Assembly: GCA_963736235.1 (NCBI GenBank)
Contig: CAVTOR010000020.1
Coordinates: 1 to 36,638 of the forward strand
Source of the DNA: CAVORB01 sp963736235
Lineage (GTDB): Bacteria; Pseudomonadota; Gammaproteobacteria; Chromatiales; Chromatiaceae
Length of the DNA stretch: 36,638 nucleotides
Direction of reading: 5' to 3'
A model generated the notes under the pieces. That model did not search any database. It saw only the letters and a list, made by a program, of their open reading frames with translations, and was not told the DNA's origin. This document shows positions 7,786 to 16,896 of the stretch, one piece after another. A program made the position numbers and the translations under genes. Position 1 is the stretch's first letter, and every line of letters starts with the position of its first letter.

Positions 7786-9540
7786 ATGAGTACCGAATTC
7801 CGAAACATCACACCGGCGATGCCGCAAGGCGTCATGTTCAATGCCTATCCGGACAGCATTGGCGGCAAGCTCAGCGATACCGTGTCGATGCTCAGTAAAC
7901 CGGAACTCGAGAATGCCTTCTCCCTCTTTTATATCCTGCCAACCTTTTTCAACAGCGACCTGGATCGCGGCTTTTCCATTATCGATTACGACATCAACCA
8001 GCAGATTGTGTCGCATGCGGATCTGGAGGCACTCGATCGGCTGAACATCTCCTTCAAATTCGACCTGGTGTTGAATCACCTTTCGGTTGCATCTCCTCAG
8101 TTCCAGGATCTTCTGAAAAACGGAGACGATTCCGAGTACAAGGACTTCTTTGTCGATTGGAACGATTTCTGGAGCGCACATGGGGCTATGGGGGATCGCG
8201 GATTCGTCGTCCCTCAGGAAGAGCACCTATCCAAGCTCTTCATGCGCAAACCGGGACTGCCGATCCTGCGGGTCGGTTTCCCGGACGGGTCGGAAAGACC
8301 CTATTGGAATACCTTCTACCAGAAGGTGAGCTATATGGGACTCGGTCCCGAAGACTTTGCGGGTATTCAAGGCATATCGAGCGAAGCGACCGCGTCGATC
8401 GCGGCTATCGTGAATGAGGCCATCTGCACCGACACGGATCTGGACGAGCTTCAACTCGATGGATTCGCCGATTACCGCAGCGAGATTCTCTCCGCGGTTG
8501 CAAGAAAGCGCACCTATCTGGGTCAAATGGACCTGAACGCGCGCTCCGAAAAGGTGTGGGAGTTTTACGATCAGACGTTGCGCAAACTGAGGGGGTACGG
8601 CGCCAAGATTATTCGGCTCGACGCCTTCGCCTATCTGCACAAGGAGCCTGGCGCGGCCAATTTCTTCAACAAGCCGGGCACCTGGAACTACCTGGAAAAG
8701 CTCAAGAGAATCGCCAGCAAATACGACCTGGTCGTCTTCCCCGAGGTGCATGCTGAATACGGGACCGGACTTCACGAGGAGGTCGCGGCCAGCGGATTTC
8801 CGATTTACGACTTCTTCTTTCCCGGCCTGGTGATCGATGCGCTCGACCGGAACACCAACCAGCATCTTCTGCGCTGGATCGAGGAGCTGACGACGAAGGG
8901 GATCCAGACCATCAACATGCTGGGATGCCACGACGGCATCCCGGTGCTCGACTTGCGGGGCGCGACCGTCGACGGTGTTACGAGAGAGGGATTGCTGGAT
9001 GACGGCGAGATCGACGCGATCATGGACCGGATCATCGAGCGTGGCGGAAGGGTGAAGAACCTGTACGGTCCCGACGGCAAGAAGATCTCGTACTACCAGG
9101 TGAACGCGACCTTCTTCAGCGCCCTGGGGGAGGACGAGCGCAAGCTGCGCCTGGCGCGGGCGATCCAGATGTTCATGCCTGGCATTCCGCAGGTCTGGTA
9201 TCTGGATCTGTTCGCGGGCAAGAACGATTACGTCGCGGCGGACCAGGGGGGTGCGGCGGGGCACAAGGAGATCAACCGCACCAACCTCAACATGGAGGAT
9301 GTCGAGGATGGACTGAGCCGACAGGTGGTCCGGGACCAACTGGCGCTCATTCGCCTGCGCAATACGTCGCCCGCTTTCCACGGCGAGTTGACGATGGATG
9401 AGACGGAAAGCGACCGCCTGCACCTCTCGTGGCAACACGACGAATGCAGGGCCACGTTGGAAGCCGACCTGAGCACCTACGCCTTTTGCATCCGGCACGA
9501 ACAGGGCAAGGGAGAAGTGGAAAAAATCGCGTATCTCTGA
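7786..9540 (+). CDS. GH13_18 sugar phosphorylase (sucrose phosphorylase family)
   Basis: Predicted glycoside phosphorylase that splits an alpha-glucoside with phosphate to give glucose-1-phosphate. Three catalytic positions are visible: nucleophile D279 in IIRLDAFAY, acid/base E320 in VVFPEVH, and the stabiliser D383 in GCHDGIPVLD. The C-terminal half follows sucrose phosphorylase closely (YYQVNATFFSALG, MPGIPQVWYLDLFAGKND). At 584 residues it is longer than the usual 480-500; an insertion at about 183-245, between NTFYQKV and the YLGQMDLN strand, explains most of this. Substrate could be sucrose, glucosylglycerol or glucosylglycerate, and the sequence does not decide. Glucokinase lies two genes away. 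No signal peptide, so cytosolic. Confidence 0.88.
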   Translation: MSTEFRNITPAMPQGVMFNAYPDSIGGKLSDTVSMLSKPELENAFSLFYILPTFFNSDLDRGFSIIDYDINQQIVSHADLEALDRLNISFKFDLVLNHLSVASPQFQDLLKNGDDSEYKDFFVDWNDFWSAHGAMGDRGFVVPQEEHLSKLFMRKPGLPILRVGFPDGSERPYWNTFYQKVSYMGLGPEDFAGIQGISSEATASIAAIVNEAICTDTDLDELQLDGFADYRSEILSAVARKRTYLGQMDLNARSEKVWEFYDQTLRKLRGYGAKIIRLDAFAYLHKEPGAANFFNKPGTWNYLEKLKRIASKYDLVVFPEVHAEYGTGLHEEVAASGFPIYDFFFPGLVIDALDRNTNQHLLRWIEELTTKGIQTINMLGCHDGIPVLDLRGATVDGVTREGLLDDGEIDAIMDRIIERGGRVKNLYGPDGKKISYYQVNATFFSALGEDERKLRLARAIQMFMPGIPQVWYLDLFAGKNDYVAADQGGAAGHKEINRTNLNMEDVEDGLSRQVVRDQLALIRLRNTSPAFHGELTMDETESDRLHLSWQHDECRATLEADLSTYAFCIRHEQGKGEVEKIAYL

Positions 9541-9631
9541 GGGCGCGGGATCGATTTCGACGCGGAACGGTTCTCGCCGCGTTCTCCTCGGCAAGCGCCT
9601 CGCGTCTCTTCAAATCTCGATGCGACGGCGC

Positions 9632-10420
9632 TTAAGCTGCGGCAGGCACAAGGTCACGGTAGGCGTGCCAGGTTGCGTGACCGATTAGCGGCAGCGCGAC
9701 GATCAGACCGATGTAGAAGGTGATCAGGCCGAGTCCGACAATGATCACGATCAGCGCCGCCCACAGGGTCATCGCCGGCAGGTTCCGCAGGACGGCCTTG
9801 ATGCTGAGTCGCACCGCCGTGAAACCGTCTATGCTGCGGTCGATCAGCATGGGCACCGACACCGCGCTGATCGCGAAGGCGCACCAAGCGAACACAAAGC
9901 CTACCGCGACGCTCGCAAGTGCGAAGACCCTGCCCTGCGGCGACAGGAACACGTTGCTGAAGAAGTTGGTCAGGGGCGGGGAAACGCCGGAGTAGAGAAG
10001 CGCGAAGAGCACGAAGTTCGCTGCGACCCACAGCTGCATGATGATCAAGAATCCCGCGCTGACGATGCTGAGCTGACCTTGGTTCCGTCTCCATGCCTCC
10101 AAGGCGTTGCATGACTTGAGCGGCTCGCCCCTCTCCAGGTGCGCGCTCATCTGGTAAAGCCCAAGCCCGATGGCGGGAGCTACCAAGAAAAATCCAGCAG
10201 CGAGAAACGGAACCAGAAAGAACTTTCCGGTCGCCGCCAATCCCCACGTCAGCAGGCCGCTGATCAGCACGATGCCGGCCCCGTACCTAAGACTGTAGCC
10301 GCCCGCTTGGCGCATGTCCCTCCAACCCTTCGACAGCCATTCGAACGGCCGAGAGAAGTTGACCTGATTGACTGCGAGTTCTTCCCACCGGGTGCTCCCG
10401 GTATATTCGCTGGCTTCCAT
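9632..10420 (-). CDS. DUF2189 family integral membrane protein
   Basis: A 262-residue inner-membrane protein with about six hydrophobic helices (for example IVLISGLLTWGLAATG, FLLVAP-type helix 2, and a final IVIIVGLGLITFYIGLIVAL). It has the DUF2189 layout: an N-terminal cytosolic stretch ending in PFEWLSKGWRDM, then the membrane core with the RNLPAMTLWAAL region. No function is established for the family. Start ATG 10420 has a good GGAGGA Shine-Dalgarno. It converges with the GH13 gene and diverges from glucokinase, so it is probably a separate unit. Confidence 0.88.
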   Translation of the reverse strand: MEASEYTGSTRWEELAVNQVNFSRPFEWLSKGWRDMRQAGGYSLRYGAGIVLISGLLTWGLAATGKFFLVPFLAAGFFLVAPAIGLGLYQMSAHLERGEPLKSCNALEAWRRNQGQLSIVSAGFLIIMQLWVAANFVLFALLYSGVSPPLTNFFSNVFLSPQGRVFALASVAVGFVFAWCAFAISAVSVPMLIDRSIDGFTAVRLSIKAVLRNLPAMTLWAALIVIIVGLGLITFYIGLIVALPLIGHATWHAYRDLVPAAA

Positions 10421-10873
10421 TTAGATCCTCCGGTGCATGTTGTCGTCATGTCGGCGCCAGTGAATCTTGCGCACATCGTCCCTGGCGTTTTCGGGAGCGG
10501 ATCCGTCGATCCCAGTTCGTTGCGGATCCGGTCCCGAATCGAACCGAAGCCAGAGCTCAACGACCTGGATCTACAGCATCACGCGGGGATGCTAGCCGCG
10601 ATACGCCATGCGGGGCAAGGTTCACGCAAGGATCGCATGACCGCCGATGAGGAGCCATACGAGCCCTCATTCCCCGCGAGGACCGGGCGAAATGAGCACC
10701 GCGCCTTGGACGCGCAACGATTCAACCCGGGCCACCGGCGCAAGAGATCACCTTTCGGATATAGAATCGGGAATTTAGCGTCGGCCGATCCCGGTGCTCA
10801 CGATCCATTGCTCGACGAGCGACTCACGGGGCCGGAGCAACGGGCAATTCGAAGCTGACTGGAGGCAAAGCAG
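10421..10873. other. Intergenic region without a supported gene
   Basis: This 453-bp stretch between two divergent genes holds no recognisable gene. A plus frame stays open across it but starts inside the DUF2189 gene and shows no family pattern. A TATAGAAT at 10760-10767 could be a -10 element for glucokinase; no good -35 is visible. Confidence 0.4.
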
Positions 10874-11875
10874 GTGATCCTGGCGGGAGACATCGGAGGA
10901 ACCAAGACGATCCTCGCACTCTACTCGGACGAAACGGGCGTTGCTGGCGGGGCGATTCGAGAGGCCCGCTACGAAAGCGGCGACTACAGCTCCCTCGACG
11001 CCGTCATCGCCGGGTTCCTGCGCGAGACCAAGGCGAGTCCCGTGGCCGCGAGCTTCGGGGTCGCGGGTCCCGTTAAGGAGGGGTGCGCGCAGATCACCAA
11101 CCTGCCCTGGGCCATCGACGCCGAGGTCATCGCCCGCTCATTCGGTATCCCCCAGGTATTCCTGCTCAACGACCTGCAGGCAATCGCCACCGCCGTTCCT
11201 CACCTGCGGGGTGACGAGCTCGCGACCCTGAACCCCGGCACCGCCGCGGAGCGGGGAAACATCGCCGTGGTCGCACCGGGAACCGGGCTTGGCGTCGGCT
11301 TCCTGGTCTGGACGGGAGCCGGGTATCGGGCCTACGCCAGCGAGGGCGGTCATGCCTCTTTCTCGCCCCGCAACTCGCGGGAAATCGAGCTGCTCAAGTA
11401 CCTAACGCGCCGTTACGGGCACGTGAGCTTTGAGCGCGTCTGCTCAGGTGCATTCCTGCCCGGCATCTACGAGTTCCTGCGCGACGAGGGCAGCCATCCA
11501 GAGCCAAGCTGGCTCCGCGACGAGCTTGCGAAGACGCAGGACCCAACGCCCGTTATCGTCCAGACCGCCTTGGCTTCTAAGGCCAGCATCTGCGAGGCCA
11601 CCCTGGACGTCTTCGTTCAGACCCTCGGCACCCTGACCGGCAATCTGGCGGTTACCTTCCTTGCGACCGGGGGCATCTATCTCGGCGGCGGCATCCCGCC
11701 GCGGATCCTCGAGCGCCTGCAACGACCCGATTTCCTGAGCGCGGTCGCCGACAAGGGACGGTTCGGCGATTTCTGCGCTGACCTGCCCGTGCATGTGATC
11801 ATGGACCCCGGTGCGGCACTGCGCGGGGCGGCCTGGTTCGGCGAGGAGGCCCTGAGGCAACGCGAGTTGGTCTGA
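10874..11875 (+). CDS. glk: Glucokinase
   Basis: Phosphorylates glucose to glucose-6-phosphate with ATP in the cytosol. The 333 residues follow the bacterial Glk (ROK-independent, hexokinase-fold) family. An N-terminal phosphate loop GDIGGTKT is followed by the catalytic-region LPWAIDA...LLNDLQAIA, APGTGLGVGF, the EGGHASF metal/sugar segment and a late GGIYLGGGI. The start is GTG 10874 with GGAGG eight bases upstream. Its nearness to the GH13_18 phosphorylase suggests joint use in glucoside breakdown: one enzyme yields glucose-1-phosphate, the other captures free glucose. That link is inference, since the genes are separated by an opposite-strand gene. Confidence 0.94.
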   Translation: MILAGDIGGTKTILALYSDETGVAGGAIREARYESGDYSSLDAVIAGFLRETKASPVAASFGVAGPVKEGCAQITNLPWAIDAEVIARSFGIPQVFLLNDLQAIATAVPHLRGDELATLNPGTAAERGNIAVVAPGTGLGVGFLVWTGAGYRAYASEGGHASFSPRNSREIELLKYLTRRYGHVSFERVCSGAFLPGIYEFLRDEGSHPEPSWLRDELAKTQDPTPVIVQTALASKASICEATLDVFVQTLGTLTGNLAVTFLATGGIYLGGGIPPRILERLQRPDFLSAVADKGRFGDFCADLPVHVIMDPGAALRGAAWFGEEALRQRELV

Positions 11876-12028
11876 GTGCGGGTCGATTCGTTCCCCACGC
11901 ATCAGGCACCTCTGCCCATGGCTCGATCACAAAATGGCCACCCTACCCTGAGGACCTACATCCCCCGCCGTTCAAACCGGATCTCGCGGCCATGTCGCGA
12001 GATGAGGAACACGCGGTTGGACGACCGA

Positions 12029-12511
12029 CTAGTAGGGATGCTTCCGCAAGTGCAACCGAAACAGCAGGCGCGAGATCAACATATTGAGCAGCACGAAGGC
12101 AATGACCAGCACCGCCAACGTCCACCAGTCCAGACCGTAGGACCGGGTCACTGCCAGCAGCGGCAGCAGCGACTCGGGGATCTGGTCCAGGCCGGGTGCC
12201 TGCTCGCCGGGCTCCAGGCCTATCCGACGTTTGGCGAAGCTCGAGAGGGCATCGCCGACCATGGCCGCAAGCCCGATCAGGGCGCCGATTTCCGCTGGGT
12301 GTCCCAGCAGGAGGGCCAGCGCGGCGCTGAGCGCCACCGCCGCGAAGACCCCCCGCACCGTCGCCGAGCGCCCGAGCAGGCGGCGGCCGTCCCCGAGCAC
12401 CACACCCCCGTCCAGCGGCCAGGCCCAGCGGCGCCCGAACAGGTTCTCCGCCACGATCGGAGCGCCGTTGGCGGCGATGACCAGGATCAACAGCTCAACT
12501 TCAGACTGCAT
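12029..12511 (-). CDS. CDP-archaeol synthase-like membrane protein (CarS/DUF46 family)
   Basis: A 160-residue membrane protein matching the family first described in archaea, where it activates unsaturated archaetidic precursors with CTP. Family landmarks are in order: ANGAPIVAENLFG, PLDGG with DGRRLLG, a GDALSSFAKRRIGL segment and GLDQIPESL. Four to five hydrophobic helices are visible. Bacterial members are common in Proteobacteria, but their lipid substrate is unproven; a cytidylyltransferase acting on a phospholipid-like substrate is plausible. I chose ATG 12511; upstream frame continues but lacks family residues. It diverges from the coiled-coil gene at 12657. Confidence 0.82.
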   Translation of the reverse strand: MQSEVELLILVIAANGAPIVAENLFGRRWAWPLDGGVVLGDGRRLLGRSATVRGVFAAVALSAALALLLGHPAEIGALIGLAAMVGDALSSFAKRRIGLEPGEQAPGLDQIPESLLPLLAVTRSYGLDWWTLAVLVIAFVLLNMLISRLLFRLHLRKHPY

Positions 12512-12656
12512 GCCCGGAAGGCCCCCAACCCAAATTCGATCTTTCGGCTCCCGACGCGTTAAATTATGGACCCAAAGTCGGGACACGACGCATGGTCCTT
12601 GCCTCGACGTAAGAGCCGTAATCCTGGGATATGCGCCCCACCGCGCCGGAAACCCT

Positions 12657-13958
12657 ATGAACCGATTGACCGCGATCGCACTCGTCTGCCTGCCGCTGCT
12701 GGCGCCCTCTGGCGCGGCATCGCAGGAAGCAGCACCCCCTCCCCTCGAAGAGGAAACCGACACCTGGTCCCGCGCCAGATCCACCGCCGACGAGTGGATG
12801 AAGCGCTCGATGGAGACCGCCGACCAGTGGTGGCAGCGCTCCCAGGACGCCGCCGACTCGGCCTGGGACACCACCCGCGAGTACATCGGCCAGGGCCAGG
12901 CGAACCATCTAGGCCAGCTCTGGAGCCGGCTGCTGCCGACGCTGGAGGAGACCCTCACCCTGGAGGAGCGCCAGCCGACGCTCCCCCAACGGGCCTGGTT
13001 CGGCGAGGACCAGCGCTCGAACCAGGAGGCCATCGACCAGCTCCTCGACGAGGCGGTCGCCCTGCTCTCGACCTCCAACGTCCAGCACTACCGGGACCGC
13101 ATCGCTGTGCTGCAGAAGGAGATCGCTCAGGCCCGGCAGGACATCGACGACTACCGCCGGCGGCGCGTCTCGGCCCCCGATAAGTCGATGGTGGAAAAGA
13201 CGGTGTCGGACTACGAGCGCGCGATCGCCGCCCGGGAGGAGGACATCACGCGCAAAGAGGCGGAGCTTGCCGACATCAAGCGGGAGTTCGCGGCGGACCT
13301 GCGCGCCATGGGCCTCGAGCTCAGCGACGAGCAGGTGGATTTTCTGCTCTCGACCGTGGTAGGCGACAACCTGATCGACCTCGGCATCGTCTTCGACAAC
13401 GTCAAGGCCATCACCCTGCAGATCGAGCAGCTGGTGGAGGACAGCAGGGAGGACCTGCAGAGCGCCCGCCGTTACTACGGCATGTACGTGATCCTGCTCA
13501 AGAGCCTCAGGCAGATGCATGAGCAGGTCGAGAACGCCATCGCCAAGCAATACCTGCCGCAGATCGACGGCATCATCGAGCGCGCAACGACCCTGTCCGC
13601 GGAGACCCGCTCCCTGCTCGAAACCTCACCGGAAAAGAAGGAGCTGCTCACCGCCAACCTGGAGGCCCAGGCCCTCACCATCGAGGCCGCGGGCGTCTAC
13701 CGCCAGTACCTGACCGAGCAGGCGCAGCGGGTAGCCCAGGCGCGCATCGAGCTCGAGAAGGACATCGCCGCCGCCTGGAACACCTACGAGACGGTGCGCG
13801 TCTCGGGCGAGCTGGTGGGTCTGGTCAAGTCCAGCCGCAGGCTGCTCGACGGCCTGCTAAATCGCCAGGTTCCCGCGCTGCGGCCGTTCGAGAACCTGGA
13901 GCTGAAGCGGGAGTTCGAGAAGCTGACCGCCCAACTGCGCACGACGGAGCCGATTTGA
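12657..13958 (+). CDS. Exported coiled-coil protein of unknown function
   Basis: I do not recognise a named family. The 433 residues begin with a signal peptide (MNRLTAIALVCLPLLAPSGA, cleavage near 22). A Trp-rich amphipathic stretch follows at about 35-80 (DEWMKRSMETADQWWQR, DSAWDTTREYIG). A charged coiled coil is visible at about 145-215, and further helices to the end. It should be periplasmic. It is first in a compact operon: its stop overlaps the next start in TTGA. The divergent CarS-like gene suggests a shared regulatory region in 12512-12656. A structural or tethering role is likelier than an enzyme, as no catalytic motif is seen. Confidence 0.75.
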   Translation: MNRLTAIALVCLPLLAPSGAASQEAAPPPLEEETDTWSRARSTADEWMKRSMETADQWWQRSQDAADSAWDTTREYIGQGQANHLGQLWSRLLPTLEETLTLEERQPTLPQRAWFGEDQRSNQEAIDQLLDEAVALLSTSNVQHYRDRIAVLQKEIAQARQDIDDYRRRRVSAPDKSMVEKTVSDYERAIAAREEDITRKEAELADIKREFAADLRAMGLELSDEQVDFLLSTVVGDNLIDLGIVFDNVKAITLQIEQLVEDSREDLQSARRYYGMYVILLKSLRQMHEQVENAIAKQYLPQIDGIIERATTLSAETRSLLETSPEKKELLTANLEAQALTIEAAGVYRQYLTEQAQRVAQARIELEKDIAAAWNTYETVRVSGELVGLVKSSRRLLDGLLNRQVPALRPFENLELKREFEKLTAQLRTTEPI

Positions 13959-14353
13959 ATCCTGCAACACCCTGTCCCTGCGGCAGCGGCCGGGCCTACT
14001 CCGCCTGCTGCGGGCCCTTCATCGAAACCGGCGCCCTCCCGGCGACGGCGGAGGAGCTGATGCGCTCGCGCTACAGCGCCTACGCCCGGGGGAACGCGGA
14101 CTATCTGCGCGCGACCTGGCACCCCACCACCCGCAGGCAGGACCTGAGGCTGGACGAGCCAGTGACCTGGATCGGGCTCAGCATCAAGCGCACCCAGGCC
14201 GGTGGGCCCGACGACGGGGAGGGACGGGTGGAGTTCGTCGCCCGCTACAAGGTCGGCGGCCGCGCCCACCGGCTGCGCGAGACCAGCCGCTTCGTGCGCC
14301 GCGACGACCGCTGGTACTACGTCGACGGCGAGATGGACCCGGCCGGCGACTGA
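13955..14353 (+). CDS. YchJ-like protein (SEC-C motif, UPF0225)
   Basis: A 132-residue protein with an N-terminal zinc-binding SEC-C motif (CPCGSGRAYSACCGPF) followed by a YchJ-type NTF2-like domain (AEELMRSRYSAYARGNADYL, then RFVRRDDRWYYVDGE). Family function is unknown; SEC-C motifs in SecA bind zinc and ribosomes or SecB, so a protein-contact role is possible. The start is TTG 13955, overlapping the preceding stop by four bases (TTGA), which indicates translational coupling. The zinc-binding cysteines are all present. Confidence 0.88.
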   Translation: MNPATPCPCGSGRAYSACCGPFIETGALPATAEELMRSRYSAYARGNADYLRATWHPTTRRQDLRLDEPVTWIGLSIKRTQAGGPDDGEGRVEFVARYKVGGRAHRLRETSRFVRRDDRWYYVDGEMDPAGD

Positions 14354-14396
14354 GCCCCGTCGCCCAGACCCAATCCAACAGCCGCTTCCCACGCGC

Positions 14397-15227
14397 ATGA
14401 GCCTCGCCTCCACCCTCGGTTCCATGCTGGTCGGCTGGTCCCTGCTCAATGGCGTCATGTTCCTGCTGCAGCCGGGCATGGTCTTCTACCCGCTCGCCCA
14501 CCTGGAAACCAACCCCGGGGACTGGGGCTTGGACTTCGAGGATGTCACCCTGACGGCCGAGGACGGCGTGGAGCTGCACGGCTGGTTCATCCCCCGCTCT
14601 GGCGCTAAGCGGGTGCTGCTGTTCTTCCACGGCAACGCGGGAAACATCTCCCATCGCGCGGACTCCATCCGGATCTTCCACCGGCTCGGCCTCGACGTGC
14701 TCATCCTCGACTATCGCGGCTACGGCAAGAGCCAGGGCTCCCCCAGCGAGCAGGGCCTGTATCGCGACGCCCGCGCCGCCTGGGAATGGCTCACCACGGA
14801 GCGCGGTTACCCGCCCGGGGATGTGGTGGTCTTCGGCCGCTCCCTCGGCGCGGCGGTCGCCGCCCAACTCGGCGCCGAGACCGACCCCGGCGGCCTGATC
14901 CTGGAATCCGGCTTCAGCTCCGCGCGCGACGCCTCGCGGGCCATCGTCCCCCTGCTCTCCTGGCTGGTGCTCAACCGCTACGACTTCGACTCGGCACGCG
15001 CCCTGAGTACCGTCCACTGCCCGGTGCTGGTGCTACACAGCCCCAACGACGAGATCATCCCCTACGCGCTCGGACGCAAGCTGTTCGAGGCGGCTAGAGA
15101 GCCGAAGCAGTTCGTGACCCTGCGCGGCGGCCACAACGACGGATTCCTGGTCTCCCAGCCGGACTACGAACGGGCACTCGCAGCTTTTCTGCGCACCCTG
15201 CCGGCCACCGGAAGGGAGCAGCGGTGA
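14397..15227 (+). CDS. Alpha/beta hydrolase (Bem46/ABHD13-like)
   Basis: A 276-residue serine hydrolase with an N-terminal membrane helix at about 8-26. The core shows the oxyanion segment FFHGNAGNI, the nucleophile elbow GRSLGA (S149), an acidic residue in SPNDEIIP and the histidine in RGGHNDGF, so the triad is complete. It belongs to the membrane-anchored Bem46 group; the substrate is unknown. It lies third in the operon and overlaps the next gene by GTGA. I chose ATG 14397, since the frame is open upstream only through the preceding gene. Confidence 0.88.
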   Translation: MSLASTLGSMLVGWSLLNGVMFLLQPGMVFYPLAHLETNPGDWGLDFEDVTLTAEDGVELHGWFIPRSGAKRVLLFFHGNAGNISHRADSIRIFHRLGLDVLILDYRGYGKSQGSPSEQGLYRDARAAWEWLTTERGYPPGDVVVFGRSLGAAVAAQLGAETDPGGLILESGFSSARDASRAIVPLLSWLVLNRYDFDSARALSTVHCPVLVLHSPNDEIIPYALGRKLFEAAREPKQFVTLRGGHNDGFLVSQPDYERALAAFLRTLPATGREQR

Positions 15228-16246
15228 AGACTCTGGCGGCAATCGCCGTCATGTTCGCGGGGCTGCTCGCCGCTAGCTGCGCGGGCCCCCGCCCGAGCGA
15301 CACCGCCATCGGCTCCCAACCGCCCCGCCTGGCGCCGGAGGAGGCCGTGATGGACGACGGCTACCGCCTGCCGCTTCGCGTCTGGGGTGACGACCGCCAA
15401 CCGCGCGCCCTGGTGTTGGCGCTGCACGGCTTCAACGACTACGGCAACGCCTTCGCCGGGCTCGGACCCTATCTTGCCGAGCACGGCATCCTCACCTACG
15501 CCTACGATCAGCGCGGCTTCGGCGCCAACGACCAGGCCGGGCTCTGGGCGGGTACCACGCGCATGACCGCGGACCTGCGCACCGTCACCGATCTGTTGCG
15601 CAAGCGCCACCCCACCACACCCCTCTACCTGATCGGCGAGAGCATGGGCGGCGCCCTGGTCATGGCGTCGGATGCGGCGGGCGGCGCCGACGGTATCGTG
15701 CTCGTGGCCCCCGCGGTCTGGTCCCGCGACACCATGAACCCGGTGCAGCGCCTCGCACTGTGGATCTCCGCCCACACCGTACCCTGGCTGGAGCTCACCG
15801 GCGAGGGGCTGGACATACATCCCTCGGACAATCTGGAGATGCTGCGCGCCTTTAGCGGTGATCCGCTGGTGATCAAGGAGACGCGGGTCGATGCCCTGTG
15901 GGGCATCACTAATCTCATGGACAGCGCCGCGAGCGCCGCCGGTCGGCTGCCACCGAGAACCCTGCTGCTGTATGGAGAGAAGGACGAGATCATCCCGAGA
16001 AAGGCATTCTGCGAGATGATGGGAAACCTGTCGCAAGACCCGGAGCCGCGCATCGTCCTCTACGCACGAGGCTGGCACATGCTGACGCGCGACCTGCAGG
16101 GCGAGCGGGTCATGGCTGACATCGCTAGCTGGCTCCTGGACCAAGAGGCCGTGCTTCCATCCAACGAAGAGGCCTCACCGGACGCTGCGCGCATGGCGCG
16201 GTTCTGCGGCCGGCGGACCGCGCGGGACGAGAAAGCGAGGACATGA
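15224..16246 (+). CDS. Alpha/beta hydrolase lipoprotein (monoacylglycerol-lipase-like)
   Basis: A 340-residue predicted lipoprotein: signal peptide ending in the lipobox LAASC with lipidated C19. The hydrolase core has LALHGFNDYG, YDQRGFG, the elbow GESMGG (S140), an acid in YGEKDEIIP and a histidine in GWHML, as in the lysophospholipase/monoacylglycerol lipase (PldB-like) group. The enzyme likely acts on lipids or esters at the periplasmic face. The GTG start at 15224 overlaps the previous stop by four bases and has GAAGGGA upstream. It is unrelated in detail to the hydrolase just before it, although both share the fold. Confidence 0.9.
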   Translation: MKTLAAIAVMFAGLLAASCAGPRPSDTAIGSQPPRLAPEEAVMDDGYRLPLRVWGDDRQPRALVLALHGFNDYGNAFAGLGPYLAEHGILTYAYDQRGFGANDQAGLWAGTTRMTADLRTVTDLLRKRHPTTPLYLIGESMGGALVMASDAAGGADGIVLVAPAVWSRDTMNPVQRLALWISAHTVPWLELTGEGLDIHPSDNLEMLRAFSGDPLVIKETRVDALWGITNLMDSAASAAGRLPPRTLLLYGEKDEIIPRKAFCEMMGNLSQDPEPRIVLYARGWHMLTRDLQGERVMADIASWLLDQEAVLPSNEEASPDAARMARFCGRRTARDEKART

Positions 16247-16743
16247 CCCGGAGCCGCGGATTCCGTGAACGCCGAGAACCATGGGTTCTCCTTCTGGTCA
16301 TTCTCGCCGCGGTCTTAGCTGCCGGACAGTCGCCAGCCGGCGCCGATGTGCGGCCAGACGCGCTCCTGGTGTTTTCGTCGCCCGACGGCTCGGCGATTCA
16401 GGCCCAGATCAGAATCGAGATCGCCGCCAACCCCGCGGCCTGGAATCGCGGGCTCATGTGGAGAATCCTGCCGGACGACACCCAAGGGATGCTGTTCGTC
16501 TACCCGGACAGCGCGCCGCGCGTCTTCTGGATGCGCAACACGCCGGAGTCGCTGGACATCCTGTACGCGGACGCGGACCGGCGCATCACTCACATCGTCC
16601 GCAATGCGCAACCCATGTCGGACAGGCTGCATGCCTCCAACGGGCGGGCGCGCTACGTGATCGAGGTCCGCGGCGGCTTTGCCGCGCGCCACGGCATCGT
16701 CGAGGGAGCGCGCTTCCACATCTCTCGCCTGGCCCCTCCCTGA
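16243..16743 (+). CDS. DUF192 family exported protein
   Basis: A 166-residue protein with an N-terminal signal/anchor (about 14-34) and a DUF192 domain. The typical signature is seen as RGLMWRILPDDTQGMLFVY followed by FWMRNTPESLDILYAD. The family is a small beta-barrel of unknown function found in many bacteria and archaea. ATG 16243 overlaps the previous stop by ATGA, so it closes the five-gene operon that starts at 12657. The exported location fits with the lipoprotein hydrolase before it. Confidence 0.88.
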   Translation: MTRSRGFRERREPWVLLLVILAAVLAAGQSPAGADVRPDALLVFSSPDGSAIQAQIRIEIAANPAAWNRGLMWRILPDDTQGMLFVYPDSAPRVFWMRNTPESLDILYADADRRITHIVRNAQPMSDRLHASNGRARYVIEVRGGFAARHGIVEGARFHISRLAPP

Positions 16744-16896
16744 GCTGGAAAGCGACGGCCCGCAGGTTGTACAGTTGCGCCCAGCCGGAACCGCCGCTAC
16801 CGAGCGTCGGTCCGCATCGATCCACAGCGACACTGCGAAACCCGCCGGGGCGACCCTGACCCCGGCAGTGACGATTGCCGAGGAGGTTCTGCACTC

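Noticed and set aside
8227..9594. 455-codon minus-strand open frame opposite the GH13 gene
   Set aside because: The plus strand encodes a complete, motif-bearing enzyme; the minus frame is Arg/Gly-rich with no recognisable domain.
10139..10858. 240-codon plus frame open through the DUF2189/glucokinase gap
   Set aside because: It starts inside the opposite-strand DUF2189 gene, has atypical composition and no family match.
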